From positions 1 through 25,326 of the forward strand of contig JAICTU010000061.1 of assembly GCA_025936205.1 (NCBI GenBank): 25,326 nucleotides of DNA, given 5' to 3'. The notes beneath the pieces are model-generated. The model did not search any database and was not told the DNA's origin. It was given only the letters and a program-made list of their open reading frames with translations. The stretch is from Polyangiaceae bacterium. GTDB lineage: Bacteria; Myxococcota; Polyangia; Polyangiales; Polyangiaceae. The position numbers and the translations under genes are program-made. How positions within the stretch are numbered: position 1 is the stretch's first letter; the number at the start of each line of letters is the position of its first letter. Positions 1-7,340 of this stretch are shown here, in pieces.

Positions 1-294
1 ACGGGCATGTCGCGCAACTACTCCTGGGTCGAGGCGTGGCCGCTCACGGGTCGCGCGCATCAGGTGCGGCGCCACCTGAAGCACCTCAACCATCCCATCA
101 TCGGCGACGTGCGCTACGGCAAGTCAGAGCACAATCGCCTGTTCCGGCGGCGCTTTGGTCTGGAGCGCATGGCCTTGCACGCCGAGCGCGTGAGCTTTGC
201 CCATCCGCTGCGGGGCGGCACGCTGGAGGTGACCGCCCCGCTGCCCGCCGATCTGGCGGGCGTGCTCGAGCTGCTCGCGCAGCCTGCCCGCTGA
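1..294 (+). CDS. truC: TruC-like RluA-family tRNA pseudouridine synthase, C-terminal part (5' end outside window)
   Basis: The frame is open from base 1 and ends at TGA 292-294, so only about 97 C-terminal residues are visible. They contain the RluA-family C-terminal signature: TGRAHQVRRH, then HLNHPIIGDVRYG, then a Leu-Ala-Leu-His-Ala type motif (here MALHAERVSFAHP). The spacing with EHNRLFRRRFGLER is what I associate with TruC, which isomerises U65 in certain tRNAs, rather than with the large-subunit rRNA enzymes RluC/RluD. The catalytic Asp motif (HRLD) lies upstream of the window and cannot be checked. The next gene is convergent and ends only 2 nt away. Family assignment is firm; the TruC subfamily is likely but not certain. 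Confidence 0.85.
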   Translation, partial: TGMSRNYSWVEAWPLTGRAHQVRRHLKHLNHPIIGDVRYGKSEHNRLFRRRFGLERMALHAERVSFAHPLRGGTLEVTAPLPADLAGVLELLAQPAR

Positions 295-296
295 GC

Positions 297-1502
297 TCAG
301 GGAGGCGTGCCTTCGCACGCGCCGTCGTGCTCGACGCTCACGCGGGCAGAGTTGGCGGTGCAGCGGTTGCCATAGGTCTGGCCGTCGCAGCCGCACACGG
401 GCTGGAAGATCTGCGGGCAGAGCTCGGGCCGCCGCACGCACACGCCTGGCGCATCCGCGCGCCCGCAGTTGGCTCCTGCCGGGAAGCTGCAGAAGCTGTC
501 GTCGTCACAGTTGCCGAGGCCGCGCGAGCCACAGGCCTGTGGCGGCGGCGGCTCACACGCGCCCTCGGCGGACACGCTCACGCCGGCGTTGGCGGCGAAG
601 CAGGAGTTCGGGTACGTGTTGCCGTCGCAGCCGCAGACCGGCAAGAAGATCTCGGGACAGAAATCGGGGATCTCCTGGCACACGCCGGGCGCATCGAAGC
701 TCCCGCACGCGGCCTCCACCGGGAAGTTGCAGAAGCTGCCGTCGGCGCACTGGCTCTGTCCGCGCGAACCGCACGACTGCTGCTGCGCCACGAACGGCAG
801 ATAGAACTCGCTCGCGCTCAGGCCGCGCGCGCGCCCCGCCGGACCGGTGACGGTGGTGCGGCGGCCCGCGAGCAACAAGCCGTCGGCCGCGTCGAGTTGC
901 GCGAAGGCAGCGCTCGGATCGTCGGTGACCGCGGAGAGATCGATCTCCGCGAGTTTGAAGCTCGGCTCCGAACGGTTCAGGAGCTCCGCCGAGAAGGACA
1001 GGCAGGGGCTGGTGATGCACACGATCCCGTCGTCGTGCGCGCGGAAGAAGCGCCCGCTGGGCGTGATGCCGTCGTGCCCTTGCCAGGCTTCCGTGACCCC
1101 GAGCTGGCCGAGGCGGCCTGCGACGGTGCGCTGCGGGCGAATTTGCCCGAGCAGCAGAAAGCTGTCGGGGCTACCGCGCAGCGTGGCCTCTTGATCCGCG
1201 CTCAACCCGAGTGCGCTCAGGTCGAGGTCGAACACATAGCACTCGGCGGCGCGGCTGCCGTCGGCACAGCGCAAGGTGGCCTGGTTCACCGCGTCGACGA
1301 AGAAGCCGCCGCAGAGCGGCGATGCACAGCGCCGCAGATCACGCCGCACGGTGACATAGCTGGGCGCGGCGCTGCGCAGGTCCTGCGCGGACGTGCTCAC
1401 GGCAGCTTCTTCCGAAGCCGAGGGCTCCACGTCTCCGGCAGAGCACGCGAAGGAACCGAGGCTGGCGAGGGCTGTGATCCAGAGAAATGACGATGGGGAC
1501 AT
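297..1502 (-). CDS. Secreted/lipoprotein with DUF6748-like N-terminal domain and two Kazal-type protease-inhibitor domains
   Basis: 401 aa from ATG 1502, with an AGGAGC ribosome-binding site about 8 nt upstream. The N-terminus is hydrophobic ([15 protein letters not shown]) with Cys20 as a possible lipidation site. The n-region has no Lys/Arg and the -3 residue is Ser, so plain secretion is also possible. Residues about 48-235 look like the domain I know as DUF6748 in myxobacterial lipoproteins ([21 protein letters not shown], then RCADGS and ECYV); that label is from memory. Two near-identical Cys-rich units follow at 244-316 and 324-396. Each runs CGSRG, SFC.FP, DAPGVC and then a Kazal core (CP.IF.PVCGCDG.TY.N.C). 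Kazal domains typically inhibit serine proteases by presenting a reactive loop. Expected location is the cell surface or periplasm. The target protease is unknown. Confidence 0.85.
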   Translation of the reverse strand: MSPSSFLWITALASLGSFACSAGDVEPSASEEAAVSTSAQDLRSAAPSYVTVRRDLRRCASPLCGGFFVDAVNQATLRCADGSRAAECYVFDLDLSALGLSADQEATLRGSPDSFLLLGQIRPQRTVAGRLGQLGVTEAWQGHDGITPSGRFFRAHDDGIVCITSPCLSFSAELLNRSEPSFKLAEIDLSAVTDDPSAAFAQLDAADGLLLAGRRTTVTGPAGRARGLSASEFYLPFVAQQQSCGSRGQSQCADGSFCNFPVEAACGSFDAPGVCQEIPDFCPEIFLPVCGCDGNTYPNSCFAANAGVSVSAEGACEPPPPQACGSRGLGNCDDDSFCSFPAGANCGRADAPGVCVRRPELCPQIFQPVCGCDGQTYGNRCTANSARVSVEHDGACEGTPP

Positions 1503-1742
1503 GGTGGCTCGCTCCTGTCTGTCAGGGCGCCCGCGGCGGGGCGCAGGCGGCGCAGTCTATCCAGCAAGTTGCATGCTCGGTCGTTAGACTCTGGTTAGAG
1601 TCCGAGGCTCAGCGACAAGTTGCGGACATTGTTGTAACTTTCGGCGGCAGGGCGTGTTGCAGCGGGGCCGGACGAGTGTGCCACTCTGATCCATTCGTGG
1701 TCCTTCCACGGCAGCGCCGTCAGGCGGCAGGATGCGAGCCAG
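1503..1742. promoter_or_regulatory. Divergent intergenic region with a small inverted repeat
   Basis: 240 bp between the divergently transcribed Kazal gene and glycerate kinase gene, so it must hold both promoters. It is visibly less GC-rich near 1580-1640. GACTCT (1587-1592) and AGAGTC (1597-1602) form a perfect 6-bp inverted repeat with a 4-bp spacer. The same stretch can be read as a direct repeat of GTTAGA about one helical turn apart. No convincing -35/-10 pair could be fixed by eye. Confidence 0.3.
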
Positions 1743-2927
1743 ATGCGAGTGCTGATCGCTTTCGACAAGTTCAAGGGCGCCCTCGGGGCGCCAGAGGCCT
1801 GCGAGGTCGTGGCCGCGGTCCTGCGGCGCGCGCGCCCGAGCTGGGAGCTCGACGTCGCGCCGCTCGCGGACGGTGGCGACGGCTTCTGCCGCATTCTCAC
1901 GCAGGCCGCCGGAGGTGTGCTGCGCGAGGAGCAGGTGAGCACGACGCTCTTCTCGAGCTCGGCGCCCGCCGAAGCGCGCGCGGTGCCGCTCGGCTGGGTC
2001 GAGCTCGAACGCCTGCCTGCCGCCGCGCGGAGGCGGCTGGAGCTACCCGCGAGCGCGCGCCGCCTGGCGCTGGTGGAGATGGCGGCGGTGAATGGCCTCG
2101 CCCAGCTGCCACCGGCGCAGCGCGACGTGTGGCGCTCCAGCACGCGCGGCACGGGCGAGCTGATCGCTCGCGCTGCCTCTGCGGGTGCTGACGCCGTGTT
2201 GCTCGGTGTGGGCGGCAGTGCCACCAGCGATCTCGGGCTCGGCGCGCTCGCCGCGCTCGGCTGGCGCTTTGAAGATCGCACCGGCGCCGCCGTCGATCCA
2301 CCGCTGCCGAGCCTCTGGCCACGGATCGCGCACATCGCGGGCGCGACGCCGGCGCTGCCGCCCCTGCGCATCGCCTGTGACGTGCAGAACCCGCTGCTCG
2401 GACCCGATGGTGCGGCCGCCATCTACGGACCCCAGAAAGGGCTGCAGCCTGCAGACCTGCCGCGCTTCGAGGCCGAAGCGGAGCGCCTGGCGCGGCTCGT
2501 CTGCGCGCACGCCCGCCGTGAGCTCGACGTGCTGCAACAGCCGGGAGCGGGCGCTGCCGGCGGCATCGCCTTTGGCTTGGCGGTGGGCGCAAACGCGCGC
2601 CTGGTCGCGGGCTTCGAGCTGGTCGCGGAGTGGCTGGAGCTGAGCACGCGGCTGGCGCGCGCCGATCTGGTGATCAGCGGAGAAGGGCGCTTCGACGCGA
2701 CCAGCCTTGCCGGCAAGGGGCCGGGCACTCTCGCGCGTGAGGCCACTCGCCGCGCGCGCCGCTGTGTGATCTTTGCCGGCAGCGTGGAAGACGCGCTGGC
2801 GCCCGGCGCAGGTGTGGAGTTGCAGGCGATCTCCCCCGCGCAGCTGCCGCTGGAAGCCGCGCTGCGCTCCACGCCGGAGCATCTGTCGCGCGCCGTCGAA
2901 AACTGGCTCGCAACGGGCACATTCTAG
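1743..2927 (+). CDS. Glycerate 2-kinase (GarK/GlxK family)
   Basis: 394 aa, close to the usual length of type-I glycerate kinases. It phosphorylates D-glycerate to 2-phosphoglycerate with ATP, feeding glyoxylate, tartronate or serine-derived carbon into lower glycolysis. Family motifs in order: DKFKG (8-12), PLADGGDG (40-47, where ADGGEG is more usual), the glycine-rich LGVGGSATSDLGLG (154-167), CDVQNPLLGPDGAA (212-225) followed by GPQKG, and ISGEGRFDATSLAGKGP (311-327). ATG 1743 puts the first beta strand (RVLIAFDKFKG) right at the N-terminus, as in the family; a GGCAGGA stretch lies upstream. GarK and GlxK cannot be told apart here. It has no obvious co-transcribed pathway partner in the window. 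Confidence 0.93.
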   Translation: MRVLIAFDKFKGALGAPEACEVVAAVLRRARPSWELDVAPLADGGDGFCRILTQAAGGVLREEQVSTTLFSSSAPAEARAVPLGWVELERLPAAARRRLELPASARRLALVEMAAVNGLAQLPPAQRDVWRSSTRGTGELIARAASAGADAVLLGVGGSATSDLGLGALAALGWRFEDRTGAAVDPPLPSLWPRIAHIAGATPALPPLRIACDVQNPLLGPDGAAAIYGPQKGLQPADLPRFEAEAERLARLVCAHARRELDVLQQPGAGAAGGIAFGLAVGANARLVAGFELVAEWLELSTRLARADLVISGEGRFDATSLAGKGPGTLAREATRRARRCVIFAGSVEDALAPGAGVELQAISPAQLPLEAALRSTPEHLSRAVENWLATGTF

Positions 2928-3201
2928 CGTCGGGCGGTGCGCTTGGGGTCCGAGCCCTCGGCCATGGTTTTGTTTTGGGGCTCGCCCACGTGCGGCCCCC
3001 GGCGACTTCAGAATGTGCCCACGCCCGTCACCGCGCGGCCGCGCCGGGCACCCTGTCGCGAGCGTGTCTCGAGGTTTCCATGGCAACTTCGTTTTGCAGA
3101 CCAAAAGGGGGCCCCGGAGTGCCAGAGTTGGCCGCCCGGTGGGAGCTGCGCAAATCGCCGCTGGGCCGTCACGCTTTGCCCGACTGCGTCGTCAGTCGGG
3201 C
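2928..3201. other. Intergenic spacer before the oxidoreductase/sigma operon
   Basis: 274 bp without a believable gene. It contains poly-T/poly-A-like patches (TTTTGTTTTGGGG near 2967 and CCAAAAGGGGG near 3101) and a 7-bp inverted repeat, CGAGCCC 2951-2957 with GGGCTCG 2978-2984. That repeat has a 20-nt loop and no T tract after it, so it is not a convincing terminator. The last 35 bp hold the candidate ECF41 promoter listed separately. Confidence 0.5.
3167..3193 (+). promoter_or_regulatory. Candidate ECF41-type promoter overlapping the start region of the oxidoreductase gene
   Basis: CGTCACG (3167-3173), then 16 nt, then CGTC (3190-3193). From memory, the promoter motif described for ECF41 sigma factors is TGTCACA, a spacer of about 16 nt, and CGTC. 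Here 5 of 7 bases of the first element match (core GTCAC) and the second element is exact. Transcription would start only a few bases before ATG 3202, giving a leaderless or nearly leaderless message. That agrees with the absence of a Shine-Dalgarno sequence before this ATG. A second CGTC (3187-3190) gives a spacer of 13 nt and fits less well. Confidence 0.4.
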
Positions 3202-4413
3202 ATGAAAGACGTACTGGTTCTGGGCGGAGGCTACGCGGGGGTGCTCACGGCGTTGCGTCTGGCGCGGCGCACGCGCGCTGCAGCGCGTATCACGCTCGCG
3301 AGCGGCAGCTCGCGTTTCGTCGAACGCATCCGGCTGCATCAGGCGGCCGTCGGGGGCGAGCTGCGTCAGATTTCCTTACCCGGGTTGCTCGCCGGCAGCG
3401 GTGTGCGCTTCGCGGAGGCCTTCATCGATCGCCTCGATCTGGAACGGGGTGAAGCGCGAGCCGGCGGCGAGCGGTTCGGCTTCGAGGAGCTGGTGTTGGC
3501 CAGCGGCAGCCGGGTGGACGTGAGCCGCGTGCCCGGCGCGCGCGAGCACGCGCTCACGCTGGACGCGGCTCACACGTCGCTGTTGCGCGCGCGACTGCAG
3601 GCTGCGGTGCGCTCCGGGGGCAGGGTGGTGGTGTGCGGCGGCGGGCTCAGCGGCATCGAGCTGTGCGCGGAGCTGAGCGAGCGCTGGCCCGGGTTGCCGC
3701 TCACGCTCGTGACCGCGGAGCAGATCGGCCCGGGCTTGTCGCAGCGTGCGCGGGCGTACCTGCGCCGCTTCTTCCGTGAGCATGGGGTCCAGCTGCAGGA
3801 GCACTCGAACGTGGAGTGCATCGAGGCCGGCGGGGTGTGGTGTCGCGAGCAGCGCGAGCGGCTGCCCGAGCCGAGGCGCATCGCTGCCGAGCTCGTGGTC
3901 TGGGCAGGGGGCTTCGTCGGCTCGGAGCTGGCCCGGCACGCGGGGCTGGACGTGAACCTGGGCGATCAGGTGCGAGTGGATGCGGGCTTGCGCTCGCTGT
4001 CCCATGGCAACGTGACGGTCGTGGGCGACGCCGCGGCGCTGGAAGGGGAGTTCGCGGGTGCCGTGCCGCTGCCGCTGCAGCTGTCGTGCAAGCTGGCGTT
4101 GCCGATGGCGGTGCTCGGTGCGGACAACGTCGCGCGGCGGCTGGCGGGGTTGCCGGAGCAGCCGTTCGAGTTCCGTGACGCGGGGATGTGCATCTCGCTC
4201 GGGCGCCAGGCGGGCGTGATCGATCTGCGCTCGCCCGACGGTACGCCGCGTGAGCGCATGCTCAGCGGGCGCTGGGGGGCGCGGCTGAAGGAGATGGTCT
4301 GCCGCTTCACGATCCGGCGTCTGAGCTGGGAGCGGTTTGCGTTCTGGCCCGCCGGGCCGCTCTCCGCGCCGTTGCAGCTGCCCGCTTCTCGAGCGGGAAG
4401 GATCGCCGCATGA
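3202..4413 (+). CDS. FAD-dependent NAD(P)H oxidoreductase, type II NADH dehydrogenase-like
   Basis: 403 aa pyridine nucleotide-disulfide oxidoreductase fold. The FAD-binding dinucleotide motif VLGGGYAG (6-13) starts at the N-terminus, which fixes ATG 3202 as start. A second nucleotide-binding motif, VVVCGGGLSGIELCAEL (142-158), binds NAD(P)H. VWAGGF (233-238) and VTVVGDAAAL (271-280) are the usual C-terminal FAD contacts. No CxxC disulfide pair is seen, which favours the NDH-2/ferredoxin-reductase-like branch. There is no clear C-terminal membrane segment. The stop codon overlaps the sigma factor start (ATGA, 4410-4413), so the two are translationally coupled. Oxidoreductases are one of the three classic partner types of ECF41 sigma factors, so this is probably the regulated target gene. 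Substrate unknown. Confidence 0.88.
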   Translation: MKDVLVLGGGYAGVLTALRLARRTRAAARITLASGSSRFVERIRLHQAAVGGELRQISLPGLLAGSGVRFAEAFIDRLDLERGEARAGGERFGFEELVLASGSRVDVSRVPGAREHALTLDAAHTSLLRARLQAAVRSGGRVVVCGGGLSGIELCAELSERWPGLPLTLVTAEQIGPGLSQRARAYLRRFFREHGVQLQEHSNVECIEAGGVWCREQRERLPEPRRIAAELVVWAGGFVGSELARHAGLDVNLGDQVRVDAGLRSLSHGNVTVVGDAAALEGEFAGAVPLPLQLSCKLALPMAVLGADNVARRLAGLPEQPFEFRDAGMCISLGRQAGVIDLRSPDGTPRERMLSGRWGARLKEMVCRFTIRRLSWERFAFWPAGPLSAPLQLPASRAGRIAA

Positions 4414-5291
4414 TGGAGGCAGTGGCACCCGAGCAGAGCTTTCACGAGCAGCGGCCGCGGCTGTTCTCGCTGGCGTATCGCATGCTGGGCTCTGCCGCCG
4501 ATGCCGAGGATGTGCTGCAGGACGCCTGGCTGCGCCTGCAAGCGGCGGACGCAGCCAGTATCGAGTCGGCCGGCGCCTGGCTCACCACCGTGGTGACACG
4601 GCTGTGCCTCGATCAGTTGAAGTCCGCGCGCCATCGGCGCGAGAGCTACGTCGGGCCGTGGCTGCCCGAGCCGCTACCCACCGAGCCCGCGCCCGACCGC
4701 GAGTCGATCTCGATGGCCTTTCTGCTGCTGCTCGAGCAGCTCACACCTGCCGAGCGCGCCACCTACCTGCTGCACGAGGTGTTCGACTACAGCCACGGGG
4801 AGATCGCCGAGATCCTGGGCACGACGGCCGCCAACTGCCGGCAGCTGGCGCTGCGCGCCAAGGCGCACCTGCGCGAGCGGCGGCCGCGCTTTGCCCCCTC
4901 GGTGGAGAGCCACGAGCGCCTGCTGGGGCAATTCCTGTCGGCCGTGCAGGGTGGGCAGCTCGAGCCGCTGAAGCAGCTCCTGAGCGACGAGGTGGTGCTG
5001 CGCTCGGATGGCGGAGGCAAGGCGTCCGCCGCGACACGGCCCGTCGAGGGCAGCGACCGAGTCGCGCGCTTCTTTCTGGGCTTGGCGGGCAAGATGGCCC
5101 GGCATCCGCTGCCCATCACCCACCGCATCCTGAGCGTCAACGGCTGGCCTGCGCTGGTCACGCTGGAGAGTGGTCGGATCGTCTTCGTGCTCTCGACCGA
5201 GAGCGACGGGCAGCGCATCCACGCGATCTATTCCGTGCTCAACCCCGACAAGCTGGTCGCGGTCGCACGCGCGCTTTCCGCCGAGAACTGA
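4410..5291 (+). CDS. ECF41-family RNA polymerase sigma factor with C-terminal SnoaL-like regulatory domain (SigJ-like)
   Basis: 293 aa, longer than a plain ECF sigma factor (about 180-200). Region 2 spans about 12-76 (FSLAYRMLGSAADAEDVLQDAWLR) and region 4 about 104-155, with the YSHGEIAEILGTTAANCRQL helix-turn-helix. About 120 residues of SnoaL/NTF2-like extension follow. All three ECF41 hallmark motifs are present: WLPEP in the region 2-4 linker (84-88), DGGGK (200-204) and NPDKL near the C-terminus (278-282). In this group the extension acts as a built-in regulator in place of a separate anti-sigma factor, and none is encoded nearby. Start ATG 4410 lies in ATGATG; the second ATG at 4413 is also possible. 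The gene is coupled to the oxidoreductase and ends 6 bp from the convergent pseudokinase. Confidence 0.94.
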   Translation: MMEAVAPEQSFHEQRPRLFSLAYRMLGSAADAEDVLQDAWLRLQAADAASIESAGAWLTTVVTRLCLDQLKSARHRRESYVGPWLPEPLPTEPAPDRESISMAFLLLLEQLTPAERATYLLHEVFDYSHGEIAEILGTTAANCRQLALRAKAHLRERRPRFAPSVESHERLLGQFLSAVQGGQLEPLKQLLSDEVVLRSDGGGKASAATRPVEGSDRVARFFLGLAGKMARHPLPITHRILSVNGWPALVTLESGRIVFVLSTESDGQRIHAIYSVLNPDKLVAVARALSAEN

Positions 5292-5297
5292 GGGCGA

Positions 5298-6266
5298 CTA
5301 GCTGCGGCGGGGCGCGAGCGGGTCGAGCACGCGGCGCAGCGCGTCCGCGAGCTCGCGTGCGCTCGTGAAGCGCTGCGCGGGCTGTTTGTGGACGCCCTTC
5401 CGGAACCAGCCCGCGAACCCCGCCGGCAGCGCCACGTCGACGGGCACCGCGTTGGGCTCGCCGCTACAGATCTGCACGAGCCGCTCGCCGGTGGTGTTGC
5501 CGCTGAAGGCGACCGTGCCCGTCAGCGCCTCGAAGGCGATCACGGCCAGCGACCACAGGTCGCTGCGCTCATCGACCGTGTCGTGCCCCAGCAGCTGTTC
5601 AGGGCTCTGGTACTCTCGAGTCGCGGGCCGCCGGCGACCTTCGTTGCTGGCCTCGCTCGCGAGCCGGCGCGAGTAGCCCAGCTGGTGCGACAGCTTGCTG
5701 ACCAGACTCAGGTGGTCCCCGAGCACATCGTCGATCGCAAACAGCAGCTTGGTGCGCACCCGCCCGGGGTGCGGGGCGTCCCCGCAAAACTTCGAGCCCG
5801 GCTCGCGCGCGAGAAACCAATGTGCGGGATCGACTCGGCGATGGACCAGGCCCCATCCGTGCAGCGCGTCGAGCCCGCGCGCCGCCTCCGTCATCAACCG
5901 AGCTAGTTCGTCCGCCGGGAGGCGCGGTTGTGCCGCCAGCCGGTCTTCCAGCGTTTCACCCGCGAGGTGCTCCATCACCAGGAACGGGACCTCGTGTCCC
6001 CGCTCGGCATGAATGCCATAGTCGAGGACCCGCGCGACGTGCGCGTGCTCGATGGTCGCGGCGGCCCGCGCCTCTTCGAGAAACGCTTGTCGCGATCCGA
6101 TATCCTCCAGCAGGCCGGCGCCCAGCAGTTGCACCGTGACCTTCTCAGCGCTGGCCGTGCGCCGTGCTTGCCAGAAGTCGCCCGGCGCATGGACGCTGAG
6201 CGGGGCTTCGAGCTCGTACCGGCCTGCCAACGTGCTGCCAGGCCGAGCCGCAAAGCCCCAGCGCAT
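5298..6266 (-). CDS. Serine/threonine protein kinase-fold protein, predicted pseudokinase
   Basis: 322 aa from ATG 6266, chosen because GGAAG sits 5 nt upstream and the kinase domain begins directly (GRYELEAPL). The frame is open to a GTG at 6425, which would add 53 low-complexity residues without a ribosome-binding site. The fold is clear: FLEEAR alpha-C helix (Glu65), LVMEHLAGETL hinge, H(142)RR-V-D-P loop, YQSPEQ (APE-like, Glu223) and DERSDLWSLAVIAFEALTG (DxW, Asp236). The catalytic elements are gone: the glycine loop is degraded; the VAIK lysine is Gln46 (VTVQLL); HRD is HRR (Arg144 for Asp); the following Lys and Asn are Asp146 and His149; DFG is replaced by FAI (176-178). It probably works as a scaffold or allosteric partner. 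No transmembrane segment or sensor domain is seen. Confidence 0.85.
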   Translation of the reverse strand: MRWGFAARPGSTLAGRYELEAPLSVHAPGDFWQARRTASAEKVTVQLLGAGLLEDIGSRQAFLEEARAAATIEHAHVARVLDYGIHAERGHEVPFLVMEHLAGETLEDRLAAQPRLPADELARLMTEAARGLDALHGWGLVHRRVDPAHWFLAREPGSKFCGDAPHPGRVRTKLLFAIDDVLGDHLSLVSKLSHQLGYSRRLASEASNEGRRRPATREYQSPEQLLGHDTVDERSDLWSLAVIAFEALTGTVAFSGNTTGERLVQICSGEPNAVPVDVALPAGFAGWFRKGVHKQPAQRFTSARELADALRRVLDPLAPRRS

Positions 6267-6734
6267 CTGATCTTCCACGTAGGTCAACCGCACGGCAATC
6301 GGCGTTGCAATCTCGAGCTCGGGGCGCGCGCTGTCCCCGCGACTGGAGGGCGCGGCAAACCAAGCCGTGGAGATGTCTGTCGATCGCATCGCCGGACGCC
6401 GTGGTGGCTCAGCCCCGAAGGGCACGAGACAGAGGGCAGCAGAGAAGCGATGTTCGCAGATTCCCCGCAGCCTCGCGAGTCACCCCCAAGGACGTGTCGC
6501 GGATCTGGACGTCGCCGCTTTCGTGCCCTAAAGGCGCGCCCTTTCGTGTTCACTGCGCGTCTTTCGGGCGCTGGGCGCGCGCGCATTGCATCCGCCGGTG
6601 GTTGCAGAGCGACATTTCTGAAATGCCGCGTCGGCAGGCCTTTTGGCCAGGCCCCGGTGTTACACCGCGTTTCAGTTTCGTTCGGGCGTGCCGTTCTGTG
6701 CTTCGGAGCCCAAAAGGCGCTCCACGCGAAGACA
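6267..6734. promoter_or_regulatory. Divergent intergenic region between pseudokinase and FHA gene
   Basis: About 470 bp (about 310 bp if the pseudokinase starts at GTG 6425). It must contain the promoters for both divergent genes. The segment 6500-6720 is less GC-rich than the genes and has several T-rich patches. GGCC-containing inverted repeats near 6637-6652 are too short to call. I could not assign a specific promoter or operator. Confidence 0.35.
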
Positions 6735-7271
6735 ATGGAGGAAGTGACCGAGTACCTGCGCCGCGCGCGCGCGATGACGGAGGACGCCTTTCGGCAGCTC
6801 TACCCACACTACTTCCTGTACAAGCGCGCCAAACAGGGACGCGTGACAGGCGAGTCGGAGCCCGACATCGACTACGCGACGCGGACGCTCTCGCTCAACT
6901 TCGACCCGATGCCGCGTATCAGCCAGCTCGCCGAGGTGAAGAAGAACCCGGATAACCCCTTCCCGGATCGCATCTCGATCGGCCGCGCCACCAACTGTGA
7001 CGTGGTGATTCGCCTGGCATTCGTATCCAAGGTGCACGCGCACCTGATCATCCAGGGCGACAAGCTCACGCTGCGCGACAACAAGGCCTCGAACTTCACG
7101 TTCCACAATCACCGCCGGCTCGAGCCCGGCAGCTCGCGCAGCGTTCACCTCGGCGACATCATCAGCTTTGGCGCGCTCGACCTGGAGCTGGTCGACGCCG
7201 GGCGCCTGTATGAAATTTTGCGCGCCACCACCGGCATCCAGACGTCGATGGAACCCGTCGCCCGCCGCTGA
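6735..7271 (+). CDS. FHA-domain protein (phosphothreonine-binding)
   Basis: 178 aa from ATG 6735. Residues about 75-155 form an FHA domain: RISIGRATNCDVVI (79-92, with the GR pair), VSKVHAHLII (98-107, with the Ser and His that contact phosphothreonine), NKASNFTF (116-123, Asn120 at the NGT-like loop) and VHLGDIISFGALDLEL. An N-terminal part of about 70 residues (MEEVTEYLRRARAMTEDAF...) has no recognised domain. FHA domains bind phosphothreonine peptides made by Ser/Thr kinases. This gene lies divergent to a kinase-fold gene and 69 nt upstream of the amidoligase cluster on the same strand, so it may belong to that transcript. The frame is open further upstream, but the residues there look non-coding. 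The ribosome-binding site is weak. Confidence 0.88.
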   Translation: MEEVTEYLRRARAMTEDAFRQLYPHYFLYKRAKQGRVTGESEPDIDYATRTLSLNFDPMPRISQLAEVKKNPDNPFPDRISIGRATNCDVVIRLAFVSKVHAHLIIQGDKLTLRDNKASNFTFHNHRRLEPGSSRSVHLGDIISFGALDLELVDAGRLYEILRATTGIQTSMEPVARR

Positions 7272-7323
7272 GCTCGAAGCCGGGCCGGACGATACACTGC
7301 CGCAATGTGAGCGAAATGCACCG

Positions 7324-7336
7324 GGAGCGGCGCTCC
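7324..7336. promoter_or_regulatory. Small palindrome over the ribosome-binding site of the first amidoligase gene
   Basis: GGAGCG, one base, CGCTCC is a perfect inverted repeat ending 4 nt before ATG 7341. The purine-rich GGGAGCGG inside it is the most likely ribosome-binding site. It may act as an operator or as an RBS-occluding hairpin with a 3-nt loop, or be chance in GC-rich DNA. Confidence 0.25.
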
Positions 7337-7340
7337 GCCG

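Noticed and set aside
36..1490. Long plus-strand frame (484 codons) opposite the Kazal gene
   Set aside because: Arg/Ala-rich with no domain. The minus strand encodes clear Kazal domains with a ribosome-binding site; this is a GC-driven antisense shadow.
2951..2984. Inverted repeat CGAGCCC/GGGCTCG after glycerate kinase as a terminator
   Set aside because: The loop is 20 nt, the stem only 7 bp, and no T tract follows the stem.
3081..3098. Sigma-54-like sequence TGGCAACTTCGTTTTGCA before the oxidoreductase
   Set aside because: The GG and GC dinucleotides are separated by 12 bp instead of 10, which abolishes the match to a sigma-54 promoter.
6267..6425. N-terminal extension of the pseudokinase to GTG 6425
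   Set aside because: No ribosome-binding site precedes GTG 6425 or ATG 6389, whereas ATG 6266 has GGAAG at good spacing and begins directly at the kinase domain. The extension is not fully excluded.
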